From JAJUFS01 sp036381175 (GTDB lineage Bacteria > Pseudomonadota > Gammaproteobacteria > Natronospirales > JAJUFS01), in NCBI GenBank assembly GCA_036381175.1, contig DASVDI010000006.1, positions 124,001 through 188,000 on the forward strand: a stretch of DNA of 64,000 nucleotides, written 5' to 3'. Below the pieces are notes generated by a model. It saw only the letters and a list, made by a program, of their open reading frames with translations, was not told where the DNA came from and did no database searches. A program made the translations under genes and the position numbers. Positions 42,451-51,327 of this stretch are shown piece by piece (the stretch's first letter is position 1; every line of letters starts with the position of its first letter).

Positions 42451-43005
42451 ATGCGTATTTCCTCGCTTGGCCTGTTGACCCTGGCCCTGGCGCTCACCGC
42501 CGGCTGCGCCGTGGCGCCGCCGCACGAATTCGACGACACCGCGAATTTCGCTACCCTCGAGACCTTCCAGTGGCTGGAGCCGAAGTACGGCGATGATGGC
42601 GTCAGTGTCTCGCATCCGGTGCTGGAAAGCCCGCTGCTCGGCGGGCGCGTGGAAAGCGCCGTCACGGCCTCGCTGCAAGCGAAGGGCTATCGGGCCGTGG
42701 AAGAAGACCCGGATTTTTACGTCACATTTCACACCGCCGAGGGCGAAGCGCAACGGCGCAGCAGCACATACGTGCAGCTCGGTTACGGCCGTTATTCGCC
42801 GCACTTCGGGTCCGGAGTCCTGCTGGATCTCACCCCGCGCAATTTCCAGGAAGGCACGCTGATTATCGATATTCTCGATGGCGACACCGAAGAGCTGATC
42901 TGGCGTGGCTGGCAGGACGCCTATCTCACGCAACGGAACTTCGATACGGAAAGCATCAACAAGGCCGTCGATTATATCTTCACCGCCTTTCCGCCCGGCG
43001 CCTGA
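42451..43005 (+). CDS. DUF4136 lipoprotein
   Basis: A 184-residue protein with a lipoprotein signal ending LTAGC (Cys19) and the DUF4136 pattern: FDDTANFATLETFQWLEP, VESAVTASLQAKGYRAVEEDPDFYV, GTLIIDILDGDTEELIWRGW and a C-terminal helix. These are outer-membrane or periplasmic proteins of unknown function. GGATCGGAGG precedes the ATG. The dinB gene starts 21 bases downstream on the same strand. Confidence 0.88.
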   Translation: MRISSLGLLTLALALTAGCAVAPPHEFDDTANFATLETFQWLEPKYGDDGVSVSHPVLESPLLGGRVESAVTASLQAKGYRAVEEDPDFYVTFHTAEGEAQRRSSTYVQLGYGRYSPHFGSGVLLDLTPRNFQEGTLIIDILDGDTEELIWRGWQDAYLTQRNFDTESINKAVDYIFTAFPPGA

Positions 43006-43026
43006 CGCAACCGCGCTTTCCCGCAC

Positions 43027-44214
43027 GTGGACAACTGGCCACGCGTCATCCTGCATGCCGACATGGACGCGTTCTACGCGTCCGTCGAGCAACACGATAA
43101 TCCCGAATTACGCGGCAAGCCCGTAATCGTCGGCGGGACCGGCGTGCGCGGCGTCGTTTCCGCGGCGAGTTACGAGGCGCGCCGTTTCGGCGTGCATTCG
43201 GCAATGCCTGGCGGGGAAGCGCGCAGGCTTTGCCCGAACGGCATCTTCCTGCCGGTGCGGATGGCGCGCTACCGCGAAGTTTCGGCGGCCGTGTTCGATG
43301 CCATGCGTTCCATCACCCCGCTGGTTGAAGGCCTGTCGCAGGACGAGGCGTTCCTGGACATCACCGGCAGCGTGCGGATGTTCGGCGGCATCCGGAAAAC
43401 CGGCGAAACCCTGCGTGAACGAATCCGCGCGGCGACGGAATTGAACGTTTCCATCGGCATCGCGCCATCGAAGTTCGTCGCGAAAATCGCCTCCGACCTC
43501 GAAAAACCTGCGGGCTTCGTCATCGTGCCGCCGGATGCCGTGGGCGAATTTCTGGATCCGCTGCCTTTGAAGCGCTTGTGGGGCCTCGGTCCAAAAACTC
43601 TGCCGCGGGTAGAAAGCGCAGGCATCCGCAGCTTCGGCGAACTGCGCCGCGCGCCACCGGAAAAGCTCCGCGCGCTGCTCGGCAACCAGGCGGACCGTTT
43701 CCGCCGGCTGGCATCGGGAATCGACGATCGCGCCGTGAACCCGGAGCGCGAAGACAAATCGATCAGCGCGGAAGAAACCTTTGCGACAGACCGCCGGGGA
43801 CTTGCTGAACTCGACGCCGTGCTGCTCGCGCTGACCGACAAAGTTGCCAGCCGCCTGCGCCGCCACCAGTTACTGCCGCGCACCGTGACCGTGAAAATCC
43901 GCGAGGCCGATTTCCGCACCCACACCCGTTCGCACAGCTTCCAGCCACCATCACACGACACGCGGCTTTTGTTTCGACAGGCGCGGCGGCTGTTGCATGA
44001 ATGGTGGCGGGAACATCCCGGCGCGGCTATCCGCTTGCTGGGCATCGGCACCAGCCAGTTCACCACCGTCGAGCAGCCCGATCTGTTTTCCTCTCCCCAA
44101 ACACCGGCGGGATCGCCGCCGCGGCAGAAAGTCGATTCACTCGTCGATGCCGTGCGCGACCGGTTCGGCAGTACGGCACTCGTGAGGGGACGACTGGTGG
44201 ACGAGAAAGACTGA
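43027..44214 (+). CDS. dinB: DNA polymerase IV (Y-family)
   Basis: A 395-residue translesion polymerase. It shows VILHADMDAFYASVEQHDNP with the first metal-binding aspartates (Asp12, Asp14), the second catalytic motif GLSQDEAFLDIT, VSIGIAPSKFVAKIASDLEKPAG and a helix-hairpin-helix region KRLWGLGPKTL, then the little-finger domain. The C-terminal end QPDLF resembles the beta-clamp-binding motif QxxLF. The start is the GTG at 43027, because no earlier ATG exists before the conserved N terminus; no Shine-Dalgarno is seen. I did not find a LexA box in the short gap. Confidence 0.93.
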   Translation: MDNWPRVILHADMDAFYASVEQHDNPELRGKPVIVGGTGVRGVVSAASYEARRFGVHSAMPGGEARRLCPNGIFLPVRMARYREVSAAVFDAMRSITPLVEGLSQDEAFLDITGSVRMFGGIRKTGETLRERIRAATELNVSIGIAPSKFVAKIASDLEKPAGFVIVPPDAVGEFLDPLPLKRLWGLGPKTLPRVESAGIRSFGELRRAPPEKLRALLGNQADRFRRLASGIDDRAVNPEREDKSISAEETFATDRRGLAELDAVLLALTDKVASRLRRHQLLPRTVTVKIREADFRTHTRSHSFQPPSHDTRLLFRQARRLLHEWWREHPGAAIRLLGIGTSQFTTVEQPDLFSSPQTPAGSPPRQKVDSLVDAVRDRFGSTALVRGRLVDEKD

Positions 44215-44238
44215 AATCCCTCTGTGATTCTCCCTTTG

Positions 44239-44392
44239 AAATCCCTCCCCGGCCCTCCCTTTGGGAAAGGGAGGGAGCCCTTCGTTCCACTGTGTTCGAA
44301 ACCATGATTCATGAAATCTTGCGGGAACGCTGAACGAAGGAAGCCCCCTTTCTAAAAAGGGGGCCGGACCGCGAAGCGGACCGGGGGATTTT
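44239..44392. repeat. 150-bp composite hairpin repeat, copy 2
   Basis: AAATCCCTCCCCGGCCCTCC with its GGGAAAGGGAGGG complement (module A), a spacer with CTTCGTTC...GAACGAAG at its ends, and GCCCCCTTTCTAAAAAGGGG with GGACCGCGAAGCGGACCGGG (module B). It fills the gap after dinB. Confidence 0.88.
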
Positions 44393-44479
44393 CGACCTTC
44401 CCCCAAGAGCCGCATCACAAAAGCGGGCCCGCGGGATTTCAGGCATCATGTCAAATCACTTCACACTTCCGTTTTGCTC

Positions 44480-46051
44480 ATGTACGCCGACTATTTCGGA
44501 CTCGACGAGGCGCCTTTCGCGATCACGCCGGACCCGCGCTACCTGTATCTCGGGCGCCGGCATGCCGAGGCGCTCGCGCATCTTTTATATGGCATCCGCG
44601 AGGGCGGCGGCTTCGTGCTGCTCACCGGCGAGGTCGGCACCGGCAAGACCACGCTGACCCGCTGCCTGCTCGATGAGCTTCCGCAAGAAGTCGATGTCGC
44701 GGTCGTGCTGAACCCGCGCCTCGACGTGACCGAATTTCTCGAAGCCATCTGCCAGGAACTGCACATTCCGCTGCCTGAAGGCGGCGGCAACCGGCGACTG
44801 GTGGATGCTCTGAACCGTTACCTGCTGGATGCGCACGCACGTGGCCGCCGCACGGTGCTGATCGTCGATGAAGCGCAGAATCTTTCCGCTGATGTACTCG
44901 AACAGGTGCGCCTGCTGACGAACCTCGAAACCGCAAAAACCAAGCTGCTGCAGATCGTGCTGATCGGCCAGCCGGAGTTGCGCGAGATTGTTGCGCTTCC
45001 TGAATTGCGGCAGCTCGCCCAGCGCATCACCGCCCGCTACCACCTGGAACCGCTGGAACGCAGCGAACTGCGCGCCTACATCGCCCACCGGCTCGCCGTC
45101 GCCGGCGCCCGCGGCCCGATCTTCGGTGCGCCCGCGCTCAAGGCGGTGTGGAAACATTCCGCCGGCATTCCGAGGCGCGTGAATATTCTCTGTGACCGCG
45201 CGCTGCTGGGCGCTTGGTCCGCGGATGCCCGCGAAGTTTCGCCGCGGATGGTGCACGCCGCCGCGCGCGAAATCGCCACAGTCCCGCAGCGCGCACCACG
45301 TGGACGTGCCGTGTTCGCGGGAATCGTCATCGCCGCCGGCGTGCTGGCGGCATTTGCATTCCTGCGTCCCGGTTCAATGCAACCGGAAGTCATCAGCGAG
45401 GTGACGGCGAGTCCGCCGCGCGCGCCGGATCTGTCGACATGGCTGCAAGATCACGCTGCCACCGCCGGCACGGATCACGCGCTCGAACAGTTGTTCGCGC
45501 AGTGGCGACTGGACTACCAGCCCGGCGGCGCGCCGGCTTGCGAACAGGCAGCCGATGCCGGCCTGCGCTGCCTGTTCGAGCGCGGGACCTGGCGCGGCCT
45601 GGAAGAACTGAACCGGCCTGCCGTGCTCGCGCTGACCGACTCGACAGGCCGCCGCTACCAGCTCACGCTCACCGGCGTACTTCGACGCGATGGCAAAACA
45701 TTCGCGACGGTCCATGCTGGTCCGGCGTCGCGACAGGTCGGCGCGATCGAACTCACCACGCTCTGGCCGGGCGAGTATCTCGCGCTCTGGCAACCGCCGC
45801 AGGGCGTCGATGGGCCGCTCGGTCCCGGCTCACAGGGTCCGGCTGTAGCCTGGCTGCGAGCGCAGTTGGCGCCCGGCGCCGATACCGCGAATCCCGAAAT
45901 CTACGACTCGGCGCTCGCCGAGCGGGTGCGCGAATTCCAGGCGCGCGAAGGCTTGCGGGTGGATGGCATCGCGGGCGAGCGGACGCTGCTCAGGCTCCGG
46001 AACCTGCAGCGCGAACCCGGCATCCCTTTCCTGGACGAGGCGAGCCACTGA
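44480..46051 (+). CDS. gspA: GspA/ExeA-type ATPase with peptidoglycan-binding domain
   Basis: A 523-residue protein. The AAA+ domain (about 1-270) opens MYADYFGLDEAPFAITPDPR and has Walker A GEVGTGKTTLTR and Walker B VLIVDEAQNLS. A single membrane helix follows (VFAGIVIAAGVLAAFAFL), then a periplasmic part with a C2-peptidase-like region and a C-terminal peptidoglycan-binding domain (VREFQAREGLRVDGIAGERT). With GspB it helps insert the type II secretion pore through peptidoglycan. ATG at 44480 is preferred to the TTG six bases earlier. gspB starts one base after its stop. Confidence 0.92.
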   Translation: MYADYFGLDEAPFAITPDPRYLYLGRRHAEALAHLLYGIREGGGFVLLTGEVGTGKTTLTRCLLDELPQEVDVAVVLNPRLDVTEFLEAICQELHIPLPEGGGNRRLVDALNRYLLDAHARGRRTVLIVDEAQNLSADVLEQVRLLTNLETAKTKLLQIVLIGQPELREIVALPELRQLAQRITARYHLEPLERSELRAYIAHRLAVAGARGPIFGAPALKAVWKHSAGIPRRVNILCDRALLGAWSADAREVSPRMVHAAAREIATVPQRAPRGRAVFAGIVIAAGVLAAFAFLRPGSMQPEVISEVTASPPRAPDLSTWLQDHAATAGTDHALEQLFAQWRLDYQPGGAPACEQAADAGLRCLFERGTWRGLEELNRPAVLALTDSTGRRYQLTLTGVLRRDGKTFATVHAGPASRQVGAIELTTLWPGEYLALWQPPQGVDGPLGPGSQGPAVAWLRAQLAPGADTANPEIYDSALAERVREFQAREGLRVDGIAGERTLLRLRNLQREPGIPFLDEASH

Positions 46052-46052
46052 C

Positions 46053-46661
46053 ATGTCCATGATCCTCGACGCCTTGCGTAAATCCGACCGCGAGCGTACG
46101 CGGCAGGCGGCCGATCGCCTTCGCGACGGTCCAGCGATCGCCAGCGAACAGAAATTGAACGGCTGGTTGCTCGCGACTCTCACAACGGGACTGCTGTTCG
46201 CGATCGCGGCCCTGCTGATCGCGTTGTGGCCGGATTCGCCTGCCGCTGATCGCACCGCAACTGGCGGAGTCGCGGAAATTATGGAAAATGAGCAATCCGA
46301 TGTGCGGGCGACGGTGCGCGATCTTTCGAATGAACTCGCGCGCGCAGAACCCGAAATCACATCGAAACCACCCGAACCTGCAATGGCCAGCGAGCCCGCA
46401 CCGGTCCGCGCGGAGATCGTGGAAAACCTCGCAGCGCCGCCACTGGAAGCACTGCCAGCCTCGATCCGGATCAAACTGCCCGCCTTGCATGTCGATATCC
46501 ATGCCTGGGCCGAGGATCCGCGCGACCGCTTCGTGCTGATCAACCTGCGGCGTTACGAGGAAGGCGACCGCCTGCGGGAAGGACTGACACTGCACCGGAT
46601 AATGAGAAATGGCGTGGTGCTGGAGTTCGAAGGAACGCTGTTCACCTTGCCGCGCCAATAA
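46053..46661 (+). CDS. gspB: General secretion pathway protein GspB
   Basis: A 202-residue inner-membrane partner of GspA. It begins MSMILDALRKSDRERTRQA, the standard GspB opening, has one membrane helix (LLATLTTGLLFAIAALLIAL, about 38-57), a Pro/Ala/Glu-rich spacer and a C-terminal domain with LPALHVDIHAWAEDPRDRF and MRNGVVLEFEG typical of GspB. The other type II secretion genes are not in the window, so the accessory pair is separate from the main operon. It is translationally linked to gspA. Confidence 0.9.
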   Translation: MSMILDALRKSDRERTRQAADRLRDGPAIASEQKLNGWLLATLTTGLLFAIAALLIALWPDSPAADRTATGGVAEIMENEQSDVRATVRDLSNELARAEPEITSKPPEPAMASEPAPVRAEIVENLAAPPLEALPASIRIKLPALHVDIHAWAEDPRDRFVLINLRRYEEGDRLREGLTLHRIMRNGVVLEFEGTLFTLPRQ

Positions 46662-46679
46662 CACCAGGACAGGAAATCC

Positions 46680-48539
46680 ATGAGCGCCGTAACCCCGATC
46701 ACGATCGCAGTCGAACATGTCGATGGCGTCGGCCTGCGCCGCGCGCTCCAGGCCGGCATTCATCGCGTCATTTCGCGCCAGGAACACCTCAACAAGATCA
46801 ACGTCTTTCCCGTGCCCGATGGCGACACCGGCACGAACATCGCGTTCACGCTGAACGCGGTGCTGGCCGGTCTTTCCGCGAACGTCGAACGTCATGTCGG
46901 CAAGCTGCTGACGGCCGTCGCCGATGCCGCGCTGGATGGCGCGCGCGGCAATTCGGGCGCGATTTTCGCGCAGTTTTTCCAGGGATTTTCCGATGCGGCA
47001 GCAGAACGCGCGGCACTGACATCGAAGCAATTCACCGCCGCCGTGCGCCGCGGCGCCGATTACGCGCGCGAAGCGCTGTCCGAGCCGCGCGAGGGCACCA
47101 TCCTTTCGGTCATTTCCGATTTCGCGAAGGCGCTGGAACAACACATCGCCGAACACGAACACACCGACCTGCTCGCGCTGCTCGATCACGGCCTCAAGGC
47201 TTCGGAAAAATCCCTGGCGAACACACCGAATCAGCTGCCCGTGCTGAAAAAGGCCGGCGTCGTGGATGCCGGCGCGGAAGGTTTCGTCGACATGCTGCGC
47301 GGCGTTTACGAGTTCGTGCGCGACGGCAACCCGCAACAGTTCCGCGACATGCTCGCCGGCTTGCGCGAGGACGCGGGTGATGCGGCGGAAGAAGACATGG
47401 CGGGCGGCGAGGCGGATCTCACACACCGCTTCTGCACCGAATGCATGGTGGTGGGTGAGGACATCGACCGGCGCAAGCTGCGCGAGGAATTGTCCGCGCT
47501 CGGCTCGAGCCTCGTGCTCGCCGGCAGCAAGGTCAAGGCGAAGATCCACATTCACGTCAACGATCCGCGCGCCGTGTTTCGCCTCGCGGAAAAATACGGC
47601 AACGTCAGCGGACAGAAAGCCGATGACATGCGCCAGCAAAGCCGCGAGGCCGCGCACAGCGGTGAAGATCGCGTCGCGATCATCACGGATTCCGCCGCCG
47701 ATCTGCCCGAGCACGTTATAGAATCATTGAATATCCACACCGTTCCGGTGCGTGTGCATTTCGGCAACAAGGGTTATCTCGACAAGGTGTCGATGACACC
47801 GGAAGAGTTCTACGCCGAGATGCAATCGAATCCCGTGCATCCGACAACCTCGCAACCGGCGCCCGGCGATTTCCGCCGGCAGTTCCAGTTTCTCGGCAGC
47901 CATTACGATGCAGTGGTGTCGGTCAATCTCAGCGCGAAACTCAGCGGCACCTGGCAGGCGGCGGAAACCGCCTCGCAGCGCGCCGACGGTGCAGCCGTCG
48001 AAGTGATCGATTCGTACAACGTTTCCGTCGGACAAGGTTTGCTGGTCGCGTACGCGGCAGAATGTGCAATCGCCGGTTATTCGGCGCCGGAAATCGTCGA
48101 GGCGGTGCTCATGATGCGGCCGAAGTCCTTCACCTTCGGCGCGTTGCGTGATCTGAGTTACGTGGTGAAAGGCGGGCGCGTGCCACGTTCAAAGAAAGTT
48201 CTCGCAGACCTTCTGCACATCACGCCGGTACTCACCGCGAAACCGGACGGCACCGTGAAAGCCGGCGGCGTTTTCTTCGGACGTGAACCGTTCGTGGAAA
48301 AATTCCACGGCTTCCTGCTGCGCAAGCTCGATCCCGCGAAGCGCTATCGGATTTCCGTCAGCCACTGCAATTGCGCGGCTGACGGCCAGAAACTGCTCGA
48401 CCTCCTGCGCGACAGCTTGCCGAATATCACCGACGCCTGGCTGATGGACACCGGCTCCGCGCTCGGCGTGCACGCCGGTCCGGGCAGTCTTGTTGTTGGC
48501 GTGCAGGAATACCAGCCACCGACGCCGCGCCAGGAATAA
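46680..48539 (+). CDS. DAK2-DegV fusion protein (FakA-FakB-like fatty acid kinase)
   Basis: A 619-residue protein joining two parts that are separate in Gram-positive bacteria. Residues 1-330 resemble FakA: DAK2 motif NKINVFPVPDGDTGTNIAF, ARGNSGAIFAQFFQG, and a middle domain with TEC (FCTECMVV). Residues 335-615 are DegV/FakB: IITDSAADLPEHV, PTTSQPAPGDF and the SKKVLADLLHITPVL region. Fak phosphorylates exogenous fatty acids held by the DegV part. Whether the Gram-negative fusion does this is unproven. It follows gspB by 18 bases, possibly in the same transcript. Confidence 0.9.
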   Translation: MSAVTPITIAVEHVDGVGLRRALQAGIHRVISRQEHLNKINVFPVPDGDTGTNIAFTLNAVLAGLSANVERHVGKLLTAVADAALDGARGNSGAIFAQFFQGFSDAAAERAALTSKQFTAAVRRGADYAREALSEPREGTILSVISDFAKALEQHIAEHEHTDLLALLDHGLKASEKSLANTPNQLPVLKKAGVVDAGAEGFVDMLRGVYEFVRDGNPQQFRDMLAGLREDAGDAAEEDMAGGEADLTHRFCTECMVVGEDIDRRKLREELSALGSSLVLAGSKVKAKIHIHVNDPRAVFRLAEKYGNVSGQKADDMRQQSREAAHSGEDRVAIITDSAADLPEHVIESLNIHTVPVRVHFGNKGYLDKVSMTPEEFYAEMQSNPVHPTTSQPAPGDFRRQFQFLGSHYDAVVSVNLSAKLSGTWQAAETASQRADGAAVEVIDSYNVSVGQGLLVAYAAECAIAGYSAPEIVEAVLMMRPKSFTFGALRDLSYVVKGGRVPRSKKVLADLLHITPVLTAKPDGTVKAGGVFFGREPFVEKFHGFLLRKLDPAKRYRISVSHCNCAADGQKLLDLLRDSLPNITDAWLMDTGSALGVHAGPGSLVVGVQEYQPPTPRQE

Positions 48540-48566
48540 CAGTGGCGGCAACGGCGTCGCGGCGGA

Positions 48567-49193
48567 TCAACGCGTCAGCTTGAATTCCAGTGTGTGGCGA
48601 ATGCGCTGCGGAACGGGGCGGCCGTTTTGCAACGCCGGCTTGAATGTCCAGCCTGCCACCGCGCGCCGTGCCGCGACATCAAAGGCACCGCGCGGATCGG
48701 CTTCCACCACGGAAATATCTTCCGTCCGCCCCTCGGCATTGATCGTGAACTCGACGACGACAAATCCTTCCTGGCGACGCCGATAGGCTTCACGCGGATA
48801 CTGCGGCGGTTCCATGCTCAGCGGCTGGACGGGACTGGTGTCACCACTCGCGGGATACGTACTGCCGACAGCGCCCGCGTCCGCCGTGCGCGTCACATCG
48901 CTGCTGTCAGCAGTGCGAGGCTCCACGACGGGCGGCGTGATGATCTCCAGCTTGGGCTTGGCAAGCTTGAGGTCCGAAATTGCAGGCTTCGGAATATCCA
49001 GCTTGAAGGTGGTATCCAGCTTCGGGCGCTCAATGGTGATCTTTTCCGGATTGATTGTCGGACGGCTGGTGCCGACGGAATAGGACTTCAGATCGGCCGC
49101 TTCTTCCTCTTCTTCCTGGGCGACAGCCGTCTGACTCGTCAACAGGCCGGCGACGCCGAACAGCACGACGATGAAAAACGGAACGGTATTCAT
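48567..49193 (-). CDS. Exported TonB C-terminal-domain protein
   Basis: A 208-residue protein with an N-terminal signal peptide (IVVLFGVAGLLTSQTAVA) followed by a Glu run and a Pro/Lys-rich linker, then a TonB C-terminal domain (about 125-205: PPQYPREAYRRRQEGFVVVE, DVAARRAVAGWTFKPALQNG). Unlike TonB it seems to have no cytoplasmic anchor start, as Ala-Gln at the end of the hydrophobic segment suggests cleavage, and no ExbB/ExbD genes are near. It may be a periplasmic energy-transfer or envelope protein. It converges on the DAK2-DegV gene. Confidence 0.82.
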   Translation of the reverse strand: MNTVPFFIVVLFGVAGLLTSQTAVAQEEEEEAADLKSYSVGTSRPTINPEKITIERPKLDTTFKLDIPKPAISDLKLAKPKLEIITPPVVEPRTADSSDVTRTADAGAVGSTYPASGDTSPVQPLSMEPPQYPREAYRRRQEGFVVVEFTINAEGRTEDISVVEADPRGAFDVAARRAVAGWTFKPALQNGRPVPQRIRHTLEFKLTR

Positions 49194-49428
49194 GGCAACT
49201 CCGCGCGCCTGGCATGACGCCCCGGACGCAGGGCAAATGGCGCTGGTGATAAATTAACAATATAAGGGAAAATCGCAACTGTTTTAAGTAAAAAGCCTTA
49301 GGCGATGCTCCCTTGCGCGCCCGAATTCCCGGATGTTCCGGATACCGCGAAGCGCCGATGCTAGACTCGCGGGTTCGGGGCTATGCTGCATTGCGCTCAG
49401 CCCTCCGGTTCACAAGGAGACATCAGGA

Positions 49429-51099
49429 ATGAGACATCTTGCACTGTTCGGCCTTTTCGTTCTGCTGGCTGCCTGCGAGCAGAACGCGCCCGGAGAAAAC
49501 CCGGCAGGCAGCGATGCCATCGATGGCATCGACATGATCCGCCACGTCGGCGTGCTTGCCGCGGACGACATGGGCGGCCGCGCGCCAGGCTCACCCGCCG
49601 AGGACAAGGTCATCGAGTACGTTACCTCGCAGTTCGTGGAGGCCGGCCTGCAACCTGGCAACGGCGACAGCTGGACCCAGGAAGTGCCGCTGGTAAAGAT
49701 CACCGCGAGCCCGGACATGGTCATGACCGTCGCGCCGCGGGAAGAAGGAGAGGACCAGGCGGTCATGCAACTCGCCTACGGCGAAGACATGATGGCCTTC
49801 ACGCGCCGCCTGCAACCGGAAATCGCGATCGAGGACAGCCCGCTGGTTTTCGCCGGCTACGGCATCGTCGCGCCGGAATACGACTGGAACGATTACGAGG
49901 GCCTTGATGTCGAGGGCAAGACGGTCGTCGTGTTCGTGAACGACCCGGGATTCGCGACGCAGAATCCGGAACTCTTCACCGGCAACGCCATGACCTACTA
50001 CGGCCGCTGGTCGTACAAATACGAGGAAGCCGCGCGCCAGGGCGCCACCGGCGTCATCATCGTGCATGAGACCGACGCCGCCGGTTATCCCTGGGAAGTG
50101 GTCAGCGGAAGCTGGTCGGGCCCGCAGTTCGACCTCGCCGGCGGTGGCGAGGAATACCGCCTGCCGCTGCGCGCATGGATCACGAACGATGTCGCCCAAC
50201 AGCTGTTCGCGGCCAACGGCATGAGTATTGATGAGGCGCGCCAGCTCGCCCTGCAGCCGGACTTCCAGGCGCAGCCGCTGGACCAGACCGTTTCCATCAC
50301 CATCAATAACACCATCGAGGAAATCACCTCGCATAACATTCTCGGCAAGCTGCCGGGCGATGCGCGTCCCAATGAAACGGTCATCTACACTGCGCACTGG
50401 GATCATCTCGGCACCAATCCCGCGAATACCGAAGATCCAGTTTTCAACGGCGCGGTCGACAACGCCACCGGTGTCGCCGGCCTGATCGAACTCGCCGAAG
50501 CGTTCGGCACGCTCGAATCGCCGCCGGACCGCACGATCCTGTTCCTCGCCGTCACCGCCGAGGAATCCGGCCTGCTCGGTTCGAAATGGTACGCGGAGCA
50601 TCCCGTGTTTCCGCTGGAAACGACGGCCGGCGTCATCAACATGGACAGCCTGAACGTTTACGGACCGACGAAGGACGTCGTGGTGGTCGGCTACGGCAAC
50701 TCGGAACTGGAGGAATACCTGGCGCGCGCAGCCGCGGAACAGGGCCGTGAAATCGTGCCGGAGGAGCATCCCGAGCGCGGTTATTACTACCGCTCGGATC
50801 ACTTCAACTTCGCCAAGCAGGGCGTGCCCGCGCTGTACGCGGAAAGCGGCTCGCAATACACCGGCGAAGGCGCGGAAGAAGCCGCGCGCCACGCCGCCGA
50901 GTACACCGAAAAGCGTTACCACAAGCCTTCGGACGAGTACGCGGAATGGTGGAACCTGGAAGGCGCGGTCGAGGACCTGAAGCTGTACTTCGCCATCGGC
51001 AAGGAACTCGCGAACACCGAGGACTTCCCGAACTGGTACGAAGGCAACGAGTTCAAGGCCATCCGCGAGGAAAGCGCTGCGATGCGGCAGGAGCAGTAA
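49429..51099 (+). CDS. M28-family metallopeptidase lipoprotein
   Basis: A 556-residue exported zinc peptidase. The lipoprotein signal ends LLAAC (Cys16). A PA domain inserts at about 150-290. The M28 core has the metal ligands in VIYTAHWDHLGTN, GAVDNATGVAGLIELAEA (Asp) and LFLAVTAEESGLLGSKWYAE (general-base and ligand Glu), with GYYYRSDHFNFAKQGVPAL near the C terminus. These enzymes remove N-terminal amino acids. The ATG at 49429 (AAGGAG eleven bases before) is used; the upstream frame lacks a signal. The 235 bases before it, shared with the divergent TonB-domain gene, hold no other gene. Confidence 0.92.
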   Translation: MRHLALFGLFVLLAACEQNAPGENPAGSDAIDGIDMIRHVGVLAADDMGGRAPGSPAEDKVIEYVTSQFVEAGLQPGNGDSWTQEVPLVKITASPDMVMTVAPREEGEDQAVMQLAYGEDMMAFTRRLQPEIAIEDSPLVFAGYGIVAPEYDWNDYEGLDVEGKTVVVFVNDPGFATQNPELFTGNAMTYYGRWSYKYEEAARQGATGVIIVHETDAAGYPWEVVSGSWSGPQFDLAGGGEEYRLPLRAWITNDVAQQLFAANGMSIDEARQLALQPDFQAQPLDQTVSITINNTIEEITSHNILGKLPGDARPNETVIYTAHWDHLGTNPANTEDPVFNGAVDNATGVAGLIELAEAFGTLESPPDRTILFLAVTAEESGLLGSKWYAEHPVFPLETTAGVINMDSLNVYGPTKDVVVVGYGNSELEEYLARAAAEQGREIVPEEHPERGYYYRSDHFNFAKQGVPALYAESGSQYTGEGAEEAARHAAEYTEKRYHKPSDEYAEWWNLEGAVEDLKLYFAIGKELANTEDFPNWYEGNEFKAIREESAAMRQEQ

Positions 51100-51141
51100 A
51101 ATCCTTCACCCACCGTTTTCTGGGGAATCTGTCGCAAGGTT

Positions 51142-51183
51142 TGCCCCTCACCCCACCCTCTCCCCCAAGGGGAGAGGGAGCGG
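51142..51183. repeat. CCCTCTCCCC hairpin repeat
   Basis: CCCTCTCCCC-CAA-GGGGAGAGGG (51156-51178) preceded by GCCCCTCACCCCA. The same phrase is common between genes of many GC-rich proteobacteria, as I recall; only one copy is in this window. Confidence 0.7.
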
Positions 51184-51220
51184 CTGAGTCCTTCGGACTA
51201 TTTTTATATTTTTCGGATGA

Positions 51221-51257
51221 AAGGCCGCGCCGGGCAACCCCGGCGGCGGCCTTTTTT
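51221..51257 (+). terminator. Intrinsic terminator before the two-receiver GGDEF gene
   Basis: AAGGCCGCGCCGGG pairs with CCCGGC.GCGGCCTT (one bulged G) and is followed by a U run (51252-51257). It ends the M28 peptidase transcript about 120 bases after the stop. Confidence 0.82.
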
Positions 51258-51327
51258 CTGCCTGATGCCCCGATTTTATGTATAAAGAGAACGTGGGGAG
51301 GCAGGCCCTCGGGGGCCCGAACTGCTG

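Noticed and set aside
49591..50922. 443-residue minus-strand open frame
   Set aside because: Antisense to the M28 peptidase; no recognisable features.
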